Below are positions 33,135 through 42,705 of a DNA stretch of 64,000 nt, one piece after another; the first letter of the stretch is position 1; each line of letters opens with the position of its first letter. The stretch comes from JALOLV01 sp046295175 (GTDB lineage Bacteria; Bacteroidota; Bacteroidia; Cytophagales; Spirosomataceae). The position numbers and the translations under genes were made by a program. The stretch covers positions 62,001-126,000 of the forward strand of contig JBKBNY010000001.1 of the NCBI GenBank assembly GCA_046295175.1. The letters run 5' to 3'. Under the pieces are notes generated by a model. It did not search any database. It was not told the origin of the DNA and was given only the letters and a program-made list of their open reading frames with translations.

Positions 33135-34265
33135 TTATTTATTATCCAGCATTCCACGCCCTGTTTTGCGGATAATGCCTTTTTCTTTTAATTCTTTTGA
33201 TAACGAATCAAGCACTCCGTTGATGAATTGTCCACTTTTTGGTGTGCTGTAATCTTTGGCTATTTCGATGATTTCGTTGATGGTAACTTTAATCGGAATA
33301 CTCGGAAAATTTATCAATTCGGTCAATCCCATCATCATCAAAATCTTATCCATGATAGCGATACGCTCATAATCCCAGTTTTTTAGTTTCGGAATCAGAT
33401 AATCTTCCAACTCGTTGTTATCATAGATTGTCTTGCGATACAAAGTTTGTAAAAATTCTTTACTTTGTTCCCAATCTTCTTCCAATAATTCTACTTTTAT
33501 TTTACCCGTTTCGACGATTGACTGAATCGTGTGCGTAACCATTGCCCGAAGTGTCTCGATGTCATCGACCAAATACATATTTTCACGGTCGAAGTACTCC
33601 ATCGTAATCTCGTGTTTTAAGATAACGTTTTTGAGTAAATATTTCAAAATCGAGACGTCTTCGTCGAGGGTATGGTTTTTCTTAGAACAATATTCGGTGT
33701 AGTAAGGATTATTCTTGACAGCTTCACGATAGAATTTCGCAATCAAGACTTGGTCGTTTTTCCAATTAGCGTTTCGTCTGATTTGTTGTAGCTCAAAATT
33801 TCTATCGTGGCGAATCGCTTTAACTACTTGGTTATCAACCAATTTAGAATCGGTATCGTCGAGTTTTGCACGGTCGGCTACTTCGATATAAAGAGCCAGA
33901 ATGAGAAGATATAAATCATAGACTTTTTCGGCCTCGGCAATGCTACGATTGGCATAATGCTCAGCATCTTTACGGTTACGCATCAGATACATGTCACGAG
34001 CTTTATCAACGGCATTTTTGACTTCTCTCGGTGGTTCAAAATCGTCCTTTTTAGCAGTTTTTGAGATAATTTCTGTAAAAATTTGCTGAGATAATTTTTT
34101 GTAACCTTCCAGTTTTTCGCGGTCTTGGTATTCCATCGAATTGAGGTCTGGAGCAAAAGTCTCGGCGATTAAGTCCATTCCTAACTGAAAATTGGCACCT
34201 TCTGCCTGTTTGTAGGCAAACAAGGCTTGCATCGCACGTATCCGTATGAGTCGTCTATTAAGCAT
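33135..34265 (-). CDS. nusB: Transcription antitermination factor NusB (long form)
   Basis: 376 residues. The first residues MLNRRLIRIRAMQALFAY and the C-terminal part (NEIIEIAKDYSTPKSGQFINGVLDSL) carry the NusB fold; between them lies a long helical insertion typical of Bacteroidota NusB, which is about twice the size of the E. coli protein. NusB works with NusE in rRNA antitermination. It is the first gene of the block reading to DUF721. Confidence 0.9.
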   Translation of the reverse strand: MLNRRLIRIRAMQALFAYKQAEGANFQLGMDLIAETFAPDLNSMEYQDREKLEGYKKLSQQIFTEIISKTAKKDDFEPPREVKNAVDKARDMYLMRNRKDAEHYANRSIAEAEKVYDLYLLILALYIEVADRAKLDDTDSKLVDNQVVKAIRHDRNFELQQIRRNANWKNDQVLIAKFYREAVKNNPYYTEYCSKKNHTLDEDVSILKYLLKNVILKHEITMEYFDRENMYLVDDIETLRAMVTHTIQSIVETGKIKVELLEEDWEQSKEFLQTLYRKTIYDNNELEDYLIPKLKNWDYERIAIMDKILMMMGLTELINFPSIPIKVTINEIIEIAKDYSTPKSGQFINGVLDSLSKELKEKGIIRKTGRGMLDNK

Positions 34266-34320
34266 TGGCGTTCAAAGAACTATTTTTTTGCAAAGGTACG
34301 GATTTTTGGGGACAAAAAAA

Positions 34321-34350
34321 ACCTCCGAGGTTTCAAAAACGCTCGGAGGT
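34321..34350 (-). terminator. Terminator hairpin, CCTCC family
   Basis: ACCTCCGAG (34321-34329) pairs with CTCGGAGGT (34342-34350); on the minus strand a run of seven T follows. It ends the LytTR gene just before nusB. The stem differs from the CCTCCAAGG copies by a compensated base pair. Confidence 0.85.
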
Positions 34351-34371
34351 TGCCGAAAAAATCTTTTAGTT

Positions 34372-34695
34372 TTAGGTGATGCTTCTGTCTCGCCAACGTT
34401 TGGCTTTACGTCTCGAAAACGCAATTACAAACGAATTCGACAGTTTAAGCGTGTTTTTTTCTTCTTCGACCACATATTGGCTGTTTATCATGTACGTTTT
34501 ATTCATCCGGATAAACGAAAATTGACTGAATCGTTCTTCGAGTTTTTTGAGAGTCGTAGCAACAATCAGTTTTGTACCGTCTATCAAATAAACAATCGAA
34601 TAATTTACATCGGCTTGTAACATTATTACCTCATCGGGGCAAACTTTCTGCCGCCCTCCGATGGCAATTTGAATGGAGTTTTCTATGGTTTTCAT
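34372..34695 (-). CDS. Stand-alone LytTR DNA-binding protein
   Basis: 107 residues, nearly all one LytTR domain: EVIMLQADVNYSIVYLIDGTKLIV, TTLKKLEERFSQFSFIRMNKTYMINSQYV and a terminal FSRRKAKRWRDR. There is no receiver domain, so activity is probably set by level or by a partner. It lies 15 bases downstream of a secreted protein gene on the same strand and could be co-transcribed with it. Confidence 0.85.
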   Translation of the reverse strand: MKTIENSIQIAIGGRQKVCPDEVIMLQADVNYSIVYLIDGTKLIVATTLKKLEERFSQFSFIRMNKTYMINSQYVVEEEKNTLKLSNSFVIAFSRRKAKRWRDRSIT

Positions 34696-34710
34696 GGCTT
34701 AAAATAGTTT

Positions 34711-35886
34711 CTATTCTTTGTAGGTTATCAAAATTTTAACGGGGCGATTTGTGATATTCGCATCATTACCGCTGATGTTATTAATGGTAATATTGGTCGG
34801 TGAAACAAAGAAATCATATCCAAAACCCGAATAAGTTGAATTTGGTGGTACATCATTACCAAATGAACCATTGACCAAAACAGAAACCGCTAAAATCTTA
34901 CTTTGAGACAGACCATGTGCGATATTGGCAGCCCCACCATTCACCGAGTTGGTTGTACCAGTGAGTTCTTTCATTTTGATACTCGGTGCATCACTACCCA
35001 ACTTCGTAAAACCTTGATGCTCAGAGTTACCATTGCCATATAATCTTAAAACATTATTGCCAGTGCCAACACCCGTTGAGTAATAAAAATTCATCTCGGC
35101 AGATGCTTGAGAGCCGCTTGCTTTAGGGTTTCCGAAAATATCCCAGAAAAATGCGTCTCCGGTTGAGTTTTGGTTAGTAAATTTTAACCTTGGGCCATCG
35201 TTAAGTTCTGATTCTAAGAGTGATAATGTTGACCTTACAGTTCCGCAGCAAGAGCTATTATCTTCGAGCATCATTTTGGTACTTCCAGCATAAGAATTGA
35301 TTGAGCCAACTCGAATATCTCCTTGATAATCAATATTAAATCTTATGAGATTGTTTGTACCGAGGCCTAATCCGCCAAATGATTCTTGATTCATGATATT
35401 GGCTTGGTATGGAAACAAAAAAGAATTGTTGTTATAGCTTATTCTCAAACCATCAGTCGAAGCTGTCCCAGCATCCAAATTCGAAATCTGAAAATGAGTT
35501 GTTGCCGCCGAAGGTTGGTGAATATGTAGATTTGATGCGGGAGAAGCTATACCAACACCAACTAATCCACCGCTCGTAATTCGCATCCTTTCGGAGTTAC
35601 CATTAGTGAAAAAAGTCAATGAATTGCCAGTGTTTGCTGTAATTTGAAATCTATCAGAAAAAGTCTGGAGTAGTCCAATTACTGTACCAGCACTTCCGTC
35701 TCCTGACTCAGATAATCTAAAATTCAAATCAGCACCACCGGCTGATGTTGTTGAGAAGTTTCCATAAGTACTCCCTGTTGATTTCACAGCAAATCTTTTT
35801 GTTGCACCCGGTTCTAAAAGAATACTCTGCCCGAATGCAAAAACAGAAATCAAGGAAAGAATTGAAGAATAGATAATTTTTTTCAT
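34711..35886 (-). CDS. Secreted tail-fibre-like repetitive protein
   Basis: 391 residues with a signal peptide (MKKIIYSSILSLISVFAFGQ). The body contains motifs of bacterial and phage fibre proteins, such as NSERMRITSGGLVGVGIASPASNLHIHQP and FFTNGN, in a Ser/Gly/Asn-rich beta context. No C-terminal sorting or intramolecular-chaperone domain is evident. ATG 35886 was chosen because the signal peptide starts there. It may be a surface fibre; no partner is known. Confidence 0.55.
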   Translation of the reverse strand: MKKIIYSSILSLISVFAFGQSILLEPGATKRFAVKSTGSTYGNFSTTSAGGADLNFRLSESGDGSAGTVIGLLQTFSDRFQITANTGNSLTFFTNGNSERMRITSGGLVGVGIASPASNLHIHQPSAATTHFQISNLDAGTASTDGLRISYNNNSFLFPYQANIMNQESFGGLGLGTNNLIRFNIDYQGDIRVGSINSYAGSTKMMLEDNSSCCGTVRSTLSLLESELNDGPRLKFTNQNSTGDAFFWDIFGNPKASGSQASAEMNFYYSTGVGTGNNVLRLYGNGNSEHQGFTKLGSDAPSIKMKELTGTTNSVNGGAANIAHGLSQSKILAVSVLVNGSFGNDVPPNSTYSGFGYDFFVSPTNITINNISGNDANITNRPVKILITYKE

Positions 35887-36215
35887 GGTCTTGAAATATT
35901 TAGAAAATTGAAGAACAATTGGTTCGACAAAGTTCTGTTTCAAGACTATTCTCGTCAATTACATGATGATGTAGGTTTTGAATAAGTTTAATGACGAGTT
36001 AATAGAATACCCCAAATTTCTCGAATATATTTATGGTATGTGAAATAACTCTTCCCTAAAAAAACCGTGACACGGCCAAACCATAATCGCCTAATTTAAA
36101 TATTAAAGGTTCGAGCCGTGCCACGGATTCTATCCCTTGTTTTATATGCTATTTCATAATCTATAAACTACTGATAATCAACACTCTATTAGTCATTCGG
36201 ATGACTTTAATAATT
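35887..36215. other. Intergenic region of 329 bases with a large inverted repeat
   Basis: No open frame of interest. It contains CCGTGACACGGC (36066-36077) and GCCGTGCCACGG (36114-36125), which pair with one mismatch around a 36-base AT-rich loop. The T context is weak for termination; it looks like a dispersed palindrome. The rest is AT-rich leader of the secreted protein and the 3' side of the response regulator. Confidence 0.45.
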
Positions 36216-36848
36216 CTACACTATTTTTTCTTTCAATGCTTTAGCTACCGCTTCGGTTTGTGAATGTACGTGTAGCTTTTCGTAAATATGCTTGATATGA
36301 GCCCGAACGGCATCAATACCCGTCCCGATTTGGGCAGCTATCATCTTGTAGCTGAGTCCCTTAACGAGATTTTCTAAGACCTCTTTTTCTCGTTTGGTAA
36401 GCTGATAATCTGGGGCGGCTGGCTCTTTTTGACTCATAAACGTCAAGACTCTCCGAGCGATTGAGGATGTCATCGGAACACCGCCTTCGTGTACCTGCAA
36501 GATAGATTCTACGATTTGGGCGGGTGGTGTGGTTTTGAGCAAGTAGCCGTTTGCTCCGAGTTTGATAGCTTCAAAAATGTTTTCGTCGTTATCAAAAACG
36601 GTAAGCATCACAACTTGTATGTTTTGTGAATATTTTCGGATAGCTTTTAGCCCATCAAAACCATTAGCAATGGGCATGTCGATATCCATTAAAACAACGT
36701 CTGGATGTAGTTTAATAAGCTGACTTTCAATATTTTCGCAATTTTCGTAACTCCCCAAAAAATCTATATTGGGTGTACTTTCGAGCAGAAAAGTAAGCCC
36801 CATCCGTAACTTTGGATTGTCTTCGTACAATAAAACCTTTATTGGCAT
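36216..36848 (-). CDS. NarL/LuxR-family response regulator
   Basis: 210 residues: receiver domain with phospho-acceptor D55 (VVLMDIDMP) and acidic pocket E9-D10, followed by a LuxR-type helix-turn-helix (LTKREKEVLENLVKGLSYKMIAAQIGTGIDAVRAHIKHI, written here without a break only to the motif level). It lies just downstream of a sensor kinase gene on the same strand and is its likely partner. Target genes are not evident. Confidence 0.9.
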   Translation of the reverse strand: MPIKVLLYEDNPKLRMGLTFLLESTPNIDFLGSYENCENIESQLIKLHPDVVLMDIDMPIANGFDGLKAIRKYSQNIQVVMLTVFDNDENIFEAIKLGANGYLLKTTPPAQIVESILQVHEGGVPMTSSIARRVLTFMSQKEPAAPDYQLTKREKEVLENLVKGLSYKMIAAQIGTGIDAVRAHIKHIYEKLHVHSQTEAVAKALKEKIV

Positions 36849-36910
36849 TGACTTAAATTTTTAGCAAGTTTACGATTTTTACAGATTACTTAAAATTACA
36901 CAAATATGTA

Positions 36911-37978
36911 TCATAGCCTCGTAGTAAGTACTATGCAAGTACCAGCCCCAACCTCAGATTTAACTTCGAGCTTACCTTTCAGGCTTTCGGCTCTTTTGTG
37001 CATATTCTGAATCCCATTTCCTGATATTTTTTCGTTCAAATCAAAACCTTTTCCATCGTCCTGAATAATCATTTTTAAACTCGAATCTTCTTTTAAAATA
37101 TTGATTACCAAACGATTACATTCTGAATATTTTACGGCATTATTGAGCGATTCTTTAAAAATCATATAAAAATCATAAAACCGTTGCGATGTCCATTTTA
37201 CATTTAGGTTTTTATCAATTTCGAACTGGTAATCAATACCTTTGGGTTCGAGTAGTTTAGCCGTAAACTCCTGCATTCGGATACTCAATTGCTCAAAATC
37301 ATCATTCAGCATTTTATTTGTCCAGACAATATCGCTCATATTTTCGAGCATTTCTTGGGCGTTTTCACTGATTTGATTGAGCAACATTTTTGCTTTATCT
37401 GGTGCATCAATTAGCTGATTTTTAGCTACTTGCGTGAGTATCGCAATGCTACTGAGAGTCGAGCCGACATCGTCGTGGAGGTCTCTTGCAATCTTGTCTT
37501 GGATTCGCTGTGTGCGTAGTTTTTGACGGAATTTATACTGGAGAAACAAGTAAAAAATAATCCCCAAAACCGAAACAACATAAACAAACAAAAACGGAAT
37601 AAACCACCAACTCTGCCAAAAAGCTGGTTTTATGCTGAATTTGAGCGAGTTTTGGGTATTATTTCTTAGGTTTTTGACAAATAATTCATAATTACCACCA
37701 AACAGATTGGCGTAAGACATGAATCCCTGATTTCCGATTTTTATCCAATTTACGTTATCCGAACCTTCTAACTTTATGACGAATTGTGGGTTGAGGGTAT
37801 CCGATTTATCAATAAAATTTATCCCGATGTGTTGTGGTTTGAAGCTCAAACTAATTGGTTTTGAGCAATCGAACTCGGTGCTATCATCAAAAACTCGGAA
37901 TCTTGTAAACTGGATATTTTGTTGTGAAAAACAGAAATTTAGCTTGATGAGTATATACAAAAAAAACGCAAGTCGCAT
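36911..37978 (-). CDS. Sensor histidine kinase, HisKA_3 type
   Basis: 355 residues: signal peptide, a periplasmic Y_Y_Y-like beta domain (to about 125), one membrane helix (WWFIPFLFVYVVSVLGIIFYLFL), then the dimerisation helix with the phospho-His in ARDLHDDVGSTLSS and an ATPase domain (FKESLNNAVKYS, DDGKGFDL, GNGIQNM). It should pair with the response regulator starting 62 bases downstream. It lacks the large beta-propeller of many Bacteroidota relatives. Confidence 0.88.
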   Translation of the reverse strand: MRLAFFLYILIKLNFCFSQQNIQFTRFRVFDDSTEFDCSKPISLSFKPQHIGINFIDKSDTLNPQFVIKLEGSDNVNWIKIGNQGFMSYANLFGGNYELFVKNLRNNTQNSLKFSIKPAFWQSWWFIPFLFVYVVSVLGIIFYLFLQYKFRQKLRTQRIQDKIARDLHDDVGSTLSSIAILTQVAKNQLIDAPDKAKMLLNQISENAQEMLENMSDIVWTNKMLNDDFEQLSIRMQEFTAKLLEPKGIDYQFEIDKNLNVKWTSQRFYDFYMIFKESLNNAVKYSECNRLVINILKEDSSLKMIIQDDGKGFDLNEKISGNGIQNMHKRAESLKGKLEVKSEVGAGTCIVLTTRL

Positions 37979-38060
37979 TTGGGCAAATCGTTTATTGATT
38001 TTGGGTTACGTCAAAATAAGTGTGGCATCTCTAAAAACTGAATTATCAATAAAAAATTCT

Positions 38061-38708
38061 TCACATAAGCGATAATCTATACTTTCTTGTCAGCCAAAAT
38101 CCGACACTCAACATAACGACCCTAATCAGCATAAAAATAGGTACGATGTAGTCCCACAAGACAAAGAAAAAGTTACGATTTACGGCATAAAGCCAGTTAT
38201 TGAGCAGTGTGAGTAGAAAATCGAAAACTATAAAAATGAGTGTACCCAAAACTATCCAAAAATGCGGATAAGCCCGCAATGATTCGATTGATTCATCATT
38301 AAAAATCTGATTTAGGCTTATCAAACAGAAAATTATTAGCCAGACATCGTAAATGCTAAAGAGTAGCTCATTCATGTAAATTCCTTTTGTAAAAATATCA
38401 AACACCACGAGAATGAGATAACTAAAAAGGCAAACTAACAGACTGATTTTGAGCTTTTTGGAATCAAGAAAATAATAGAAAAATAGCGTACGAAAGATAA
38501 AGAGCGTTGTGGCATTGACATAAATCATGAAGTGATTATTGATACCTCTCTGGCTCAATTTTAGAGAAACAATACTCCCAAAAGTTGACAAAATACTGCC
38601 CAGCAAAAACCACTTGAGGGATTTGTCTAAAGATTTTATGCAGAATATTGCCAATAAAATCGGGAAATATTCTGCATAAACGGCAAATTGATAGAGCCAG
38701 TCATTCAT
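38061..38708 (-). CDS. Multi-pass membrane protein of unknown function
   Basis: 215 residues with about seven hydrophobic helices and no soluble domain. Start ATG 38708 avoids overlap with the upstream gene. It lies 82 bases upstream of the kinase gene on the same strand. Family not recognised. Confidence 0.5.
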   Translation of the reverse strand: MNDWLYQFAVYAEYFPILLAIFCIKSLDKSLKWFLLGSILSTFGSIVSLKLSQRGINNHFMIYVNATTLFIFRTLFFYYFLDSKKLKISLLVCLFSYLILVVFDIFTKGIYMNELLFSIYDVWLIIFCLISLNQIFNDESIESLRAYPHFWIVLGTLIFIVFDFLLTLLNNWLYAVNRNFFFVLWDYIVPIFMLIRVVMLSVGFWLTRKYRLSLM

Positions 38709-38719
38709 ACGTTTACTTA

Positions 38720-39436
38720 TTAATTTGAATAAGGCGGACAAGGGCGTGAACCAGCCATACCTTCGCCATCATCAACCAAAACCCTGACGATTGAGGTTGA
38801 GCCAAAGGTATCGATATTTCGTTTGCCACCCCAAACTCTCGAAAAATATAAAACTGGCGAGCCATCTGGGAGTTGCCAAAGCTCTATTTGCAAGCCGTCG
38901 GTATCGGGTAGGTTTAAGCAAAAGTTATTTAATGCTCCTTTTCCTACAAAAAAACCTTTAGTTCCGTTGTATAATCCTTCGTCAATTTTTGCCGATTTCC
39001 AAGCAAAATCGCTACTTACAACACGGTTTTCGGTTAGGCTATTGCCCGAATCGCTCAAAACATAAAAAGCCCAGTTCGGTTCAGGAATCTTATTTTCTAA
39101 AGTAGTACTTTGGGCTTTTGAAACAATCAATTTATATGCAGCTCCATCGCGTATGAGCCAAATCCAGTTGCCGATAACACTTACGCTTGCTGATTCGGTT
39201 GCGAATAATATGCTTTGAAAGGTACTTTTCTCAATGTAAAATTTAGCTCGTAAAACTCCACCAACTGGGCGGACATTGTAGAAATAAAAACCCGACCTAT
39301 TTTCTAATTTTTGATTTAACTGGATTATTAAATCTATGATGGCTCGGTTATTTATCTGAGTAGGTATTTGATAAGGTGGAGTTAGAATTTGTTTTTTGAT
39401 TTTCGGGTCAATCTTAGGGATAATTGATTTAGCCAT
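38720..39436 (-). CDS. Hypothetical protein
   Basis: 238 residues starting MAKSIIPKIDPKIKKQILTP. No signal peptide or membrane helix is visible. The body is mixed with Trp-rich strands (WAFYVLSDSG, FAWKSAKIDEG, GLQIELWQLPDG) and a Pro-rich end. I recognise no family. It precedes the membrane protein at 38708 by 11 bases, so the two are likely co-transcribed. Confidence 0.45.
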   Translation of the reverse strand: MAKSIIPKIDPKIKKQILTPPYQIPTQINNRAIIDLIIQLNQKLENRSGFYFYNVRPVGGVLRAKFYIEKSTFQSILFATESASVSVIGNWIWLIRDGAAYKLIVSKAQSTTLENKIPEPNWAFYVLSDSGNSLTENRVVSSDFAWKSAKIDEGLYNGTKGFFVGKGALNNFCLNLPDTDGLQIELWQLPDGSPVLYFSRVWGGKRNIDTFGSTSIVRVLVDDGEGMAGSRPCPPYSN

Positions 39437-39574
39437 GACTTTGAGGTTGTTTAAAAGATATACACAAGCAAAAATCTTGTAAATGAGTGGATTTATCAAT
39501 TACATAATGATGTAGATATTTGTAAATTTATCGAACCGAAAGCAAAAATACAAGCGTGTATTTCTAATAAAAAA

Positions 39575-39604
39575 ACCTCCAAGGTTTTAAAAACGCTTGG
39601 AGGT
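39575..39604 (-). terminator. Terminator hairpin, CCTCCAAG family
   Basis: ACCTCCAAG (39575-39583) pairs with CTTGGAGGT (39596-39604); a T run follows on the minus strand. It ends the TlpA-like gene. Confidence 0.85.
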
Positions 39605-39622
39605 CTGATATAAATCACTTTT

Positions 39623-41002
39623 TTACAAATTACTGTAATGTTTGAGACCTTCTTGTAACTTCATATAATGAGGAATCAGAATAAATTTTCGATTTGGGGT
39701 GATTAAAATCTTAGATGGGAAACTGGTAATTTGGAAATCGTCTTCAATCTTTTCATCTGCCATAACCACCGGAAAAGTATATCGGTTTTCTTGTAGATAC
39801 TTCAATACTTTGTCTTCTGTGTCTTTACAAGCAACTGTAATGAGCGAAATCTCACCAGAATTAGCGACCGAATCATAAAACTTCTGTAATTCGGGGTGTT
39901 CACTGATGCAAGGGCCGCACCAAGTACCCCAAAAATCAATCATTACCCACTTTTTATCAAGTTCCGTTTTGAGATTTTTTGGGCTGTTCAGTAGTGTTTC
40001 AAGCAGAATCTCAGGTGTTTCTCTTCCATACTTTTCGACTTCTTCAAACCAAAACTCTTCAAAAGACTTATTAGACGTTTTAATTTTTTCATAAAACTGT
40101 TTAAGTGGTTCTTTTGAATCTGCAAACTGAATCGCCAGTTGAACCATTATGTTTAAAGCATCGGTTTTATTGGGTAGTTCATTGGTTAGAAAATCTACAT
40201 AATCATATTTGAAAGATTTTTTACCCTTTAGCAATTTCATATCGGTCATGAAAGCTATGCTATTGTCTAAATCTGTAACATCTGGACTGTAATCAGACGC
40301 ATTTTTCAGAAAATACTGTTTTTCTTTCAAATCAGTAGAAGACGTTGCATTATCATAGCACATATATGCATACAAATACCTGTAATTGGCTCTTCTGTAT
40401 TCAATTTCTCTCGAAGTAGCTTTTTCATAAGGTATTTGATTGGCTTTCAGGTTATCAACCAAAACAGCCTTTAGTTTTTTTGCTAAATCAGTCAGTTCTG
40501 GCTCTTGCTTTATGATTTGGTAAGTAGCTACACCATAACGACCAACAAGGTTTTTGTAATAATTAGATTGATTTGAGGCTAATTCTATAAACTTAGCAGT
40601 AATTGATTTTAAGGTAGGTATGCTACTTGTATTGGCTGCTTTTACCCATAAAATAAGTGGCAGAGACTCAGTAACTTGCTCTTTTTCTAATCTGAGAAAA
40701 ATACTATTCAGAAATTCTCTTTTAATTTTCCTTTCGGCAGTCAAGTCATTATCTCGAATTTTGAGAACCTCCTCTAAAATGGCATTCTTGAATAATATAT
40801 CAAGCAAAGGATTTTCAGCAAAAGACGGATTTGCCAAAATCATTTTATGATAAATCACTACCGAATCTAAATTGTGGCTTCTATTTAAAAAATCGATGTA
40901 ATTTCTATAGAGTTGACTTGGGCGAATCGCTTGCGAATTGGCAGGTAGAATACTCCCAATGAAGAGGATGGAAGCGATAATTGTAAGCTGAATAGACTTC
41001 AT
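39623..41002 (-). CDS. TlpA/thioredoxin-fold exported protein
   Basis: 459 residues: signal peptide (1-24), a long helical middle with no known motif, then a C-terminal thioredoxin-like domain (about 340-459) with the redox-active WCGPC in MIDFWGTWCGPCISEHPELQK and the cis-Pro in ITSFPSKIL. It should act in the periplasm or be membrane-attached as a thiol-disulfide reductase. The large N-terminal region is typical of Bacteroidota TlpA proteins. Confidence 0.85.
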   Translation of the reverse strand: MKSIQLTIIASILFIGSILPANSQAIRPSQLYRNYIDFLNRSHNLDSVVIYHKMILANPSFAENPLLDILFKNAILEEVLKIRDNDLTAERKIKREFLNSIFLRLEKEQVTESLPLILWVKAANTSSIPTLKSITAKFIELASNQSNYYKNLVGRYGVATYQIIKQEPELTDLAKKLKAVLVDNLKANQIPYEKATSREIEYRRANYRYLYAYMCYDNATSSTDLKEKQYFLKNASDYSPDVTDLDNSIAFMTDMKLLKGKKSFKYDYVDFLTNELPNKTDALNIMVQLAIQFADSKEPLKQFYEKIKTSNKSFEEFWFEEVEKYGRETPEILLETLLNSPKNLKTELDKKWVMIDFWGTWCGPCISEHPELQKFYDSVANSGEISLITVACKDTEDKVLKYLQENRYTFPVVMADEKIEDDFQITSFPSKILITPNRKFILIPHYMKLQEGLKHYSNL

Positions 41003-41065
41003 TTTAAATGATTTAAGTTGTATAATTAATTTTTAATTGTATGAATAACTCAATAACAATAAAAA

Positions 41066-41095
41066 ACCTCCAAGGTTTTAAAAACGCTTGGAGGT
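41066..41095 (-). terminator. Terminator hairpin, CCTCCAAG family
   Basis: ACCTCCAAG (41066-41074) pairs with CTTGGAGGT (41087-41095), followed by T on the minus strand. It ends the cysteine-desulfurase-like gene and is nearly identical to the copy at 39575. Confidence 0.85.
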
Positions 41096-41104
41096 CTGAG
41101 AGAT

Positions 41105-42574
41105 TTATAAAGAAAACCAACTTTTCACCATGTCTTTTTCTTTCATAAAATCGTGGTTTTGGTGGTAAAACTCATTGGTTTTGTTTGAATATTGGTACTT
41201 ATCTTGCCAAAAACCAACATTTGAAGCAATCTCGGCGATGGCATCGGTTATGAGTAGAACCTCGGCATCGGTGGTGGTTGGATGAAACGAAATCCGAATC
41301 CAACCCGGTTTTTCGCTGTTGTCACCGCTATCAATTTTATCAGTAATTCGTTTTGAATGAAGCGGGTTTACGTGCAATAAATAATGACCATACGTACCTG
41401 CACACGAGCAGCCTCCACGAGCCTGGATTCCGTAATAATCATTCAGAATCTTAACTACTAAATTATAATGAATACCTTCGAGATAAAACGAAATGATACC
41501 TTGACGGTCTTCGATATTACCCGCCAAAATTCTGAGATTTTGTATTTTTCTAAGTTCAGCAAAAGCAATTTTAAGTAAATCCGCTTCTCGGTGATGAATG
41601 TTTTCAACCTGCATTCGGTCTTTTAGCTCAACACAAAGAGCCGAACGGATAGTTTGTAAAAAGGCAGGAGTACCCGCATCTTCACGATTTTCGATGTCAT
41701 CTACAAAACTATATCCGCCCCACGGATTCGTCCAGTTTACAATTCCTCCACCTACGTTATCAGGGATTCGGTTTTGGTAAAGTGCCGAATTAAATATCAA
41801 AACACCCGAGCTACCAGGTCCACCGAGAAATTTATGTGGCGAAAAGTAAATCGCATCTAATCTTTCTTCGGGGTCTTCGGGGTGCATGTTTATGTCAATG
41901 TAAGGAGCCGAAGCCGCAAAATCTACAAAACACCAACCGTTGTAGCGGTGCATGAGTTTTGCCATTTGATGGTACGGTGTGTAGATACCCGAAACATTGG
42001 AACAAGACGAAAAAGCTCCAATCTTCAATGGACGGTTCTTGTATTTTTCTAAGTTTTCTTCGAGATTCTGTAAATCTACTAATCCATCGGCATCGGGGTC
42101 AAGCACAACTACATCGGCGATGGTTTCGAGCCAAGATGTTTGGTTTGAGTGGTGCTCGAGGTGAGTGATGAATACAACAGGTCGCTGTGGTTCGGACAGC
42201 GTTACTTGCTTGCGGTATTTTTCGTGGATTCGTAATCCTAAAATCCGTTGGAGCTTATTGACAGCACCCGTCATTCCCGAACCAATCGCCAAGAAAACAT
42301 CATCTTTTGAGGCATTGACATGCTCTTTTATCATATCTTTTGCGATATGGTAGGCGTAGGTCATGGCAGTACCCGTAATTGTTGACTCTGAATGGGTGTT
42401 GCCGACTAATTCACCAAATTGGTAAGCTAATTTTTGTTCAATCGGTGCGTAAAGTCTTCCGCTGGCGGTCCAATCGGCATAAATCACTGGTTTTTCGCCG
42501 TAAGGAGTTTGAAATGTGGCGTCAATCCCGATAATATTTTTACGGAAAGGCTCAAAGTATTCTGGTAAATTCAT
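41105..42574 (-). CDS. Class V aminotransferase / cysteine desulfurase-like protein
   Basis: 489 residues of the PLP-dependent class V fold. Visible are YADWTASGRLYAPIE, the nucleotide-free PLP region THSESTITGTAMTYA, HLEHHSNQTSW, the SCSNVSG segment, FVDFAASAPY and the PLP lysine in SPHKFLGGPGSSG. C-terminal Cys residues (GGCSCAGTYG) sit near where desulfurases carry catalytic Cys. Its exact substrate is unknown. ATG 42574 is preferred since an upstream TTG would lie in a promoter-like element (TATCTTTG on the minus strand, 42606-42599). Confidence 0.82.
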   Translation of the reverse strand: MNLPEYFEPFRKNIIGIDATFQTPYGEKPVIYADWTASGRLYAPIEQKLAYQFGELVGNTHSESTITGTAMTYAYHIAKDMIKEHVNASKDDVFLAIGSGMTGAVNKLQRILGLRIHEKYRKQVTLSEPQRPVVFITHLEHHSNQTSWLETIADVVVLDPDADGLVDLQNLEENLEKYKNRPLKIGAFSSCSNVSGIYTPYHQMAKLMHRYNGWCFVDFAASAPYIDINMHPEDPEERLDAIYFSPHKFLGGPGSSGVLIFNSALYQNRIPDNVGGGIVNWTNPWGGYSFVDDIENREDAGTPAFLQTIRSALCVELKDRMQVENIHHREADLLKIAFAELRKIQNLRILAGNIEDRQGIISFYLEGIHYNLVVKILNDYYGIQARGGCSCAGTYGHYLLHVNPLHSKRITDKIDSGDNSEKPGWIRISFHPTTTDAEVLLITDAIAEIASNVGFWQDKYQYSNKTNEFYHQNHDFMKEKDMVKSWFSL

Positions 42575-42598
42575 ATAGTCTGATAATGAAGGAGTCTG

Positions 42599-42606
42599 CA
42601 AAGATA
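42599..42606 (-). promoter_or_regulatory. Candidate -7 promoter element
   Basis: TATCTTTG on the minus strand (42606 to 42599) matches TAnnTTTG and lies 25 bases before ATG 42574. A TTTG 15 bases upstream is a possible but closely spaced -33 box. Confidence 0.35.
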
Positions 42607-42626
42607 GTGGATTGAACTAAACAAAA

Positions 42627-42651
42627 AAACTCCTCAGAGACCGAGGAGTTT
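42627..42651 (-). terminator. Terminator of the nirBD operon
   Basis: AAACTCCTC (42627-42635) pairs perfectly with GAGGAGTTT (42643-42651), and a T run follows on the minus strand. It is about 55 bases after the nirD stop. Confidence 0.85.
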
Positions 42652-42705
42652 TCTAATTTACTTAAACCTATGATGAAAATTCGGAAGAAACCCTCCAAAA
42701 CATCA

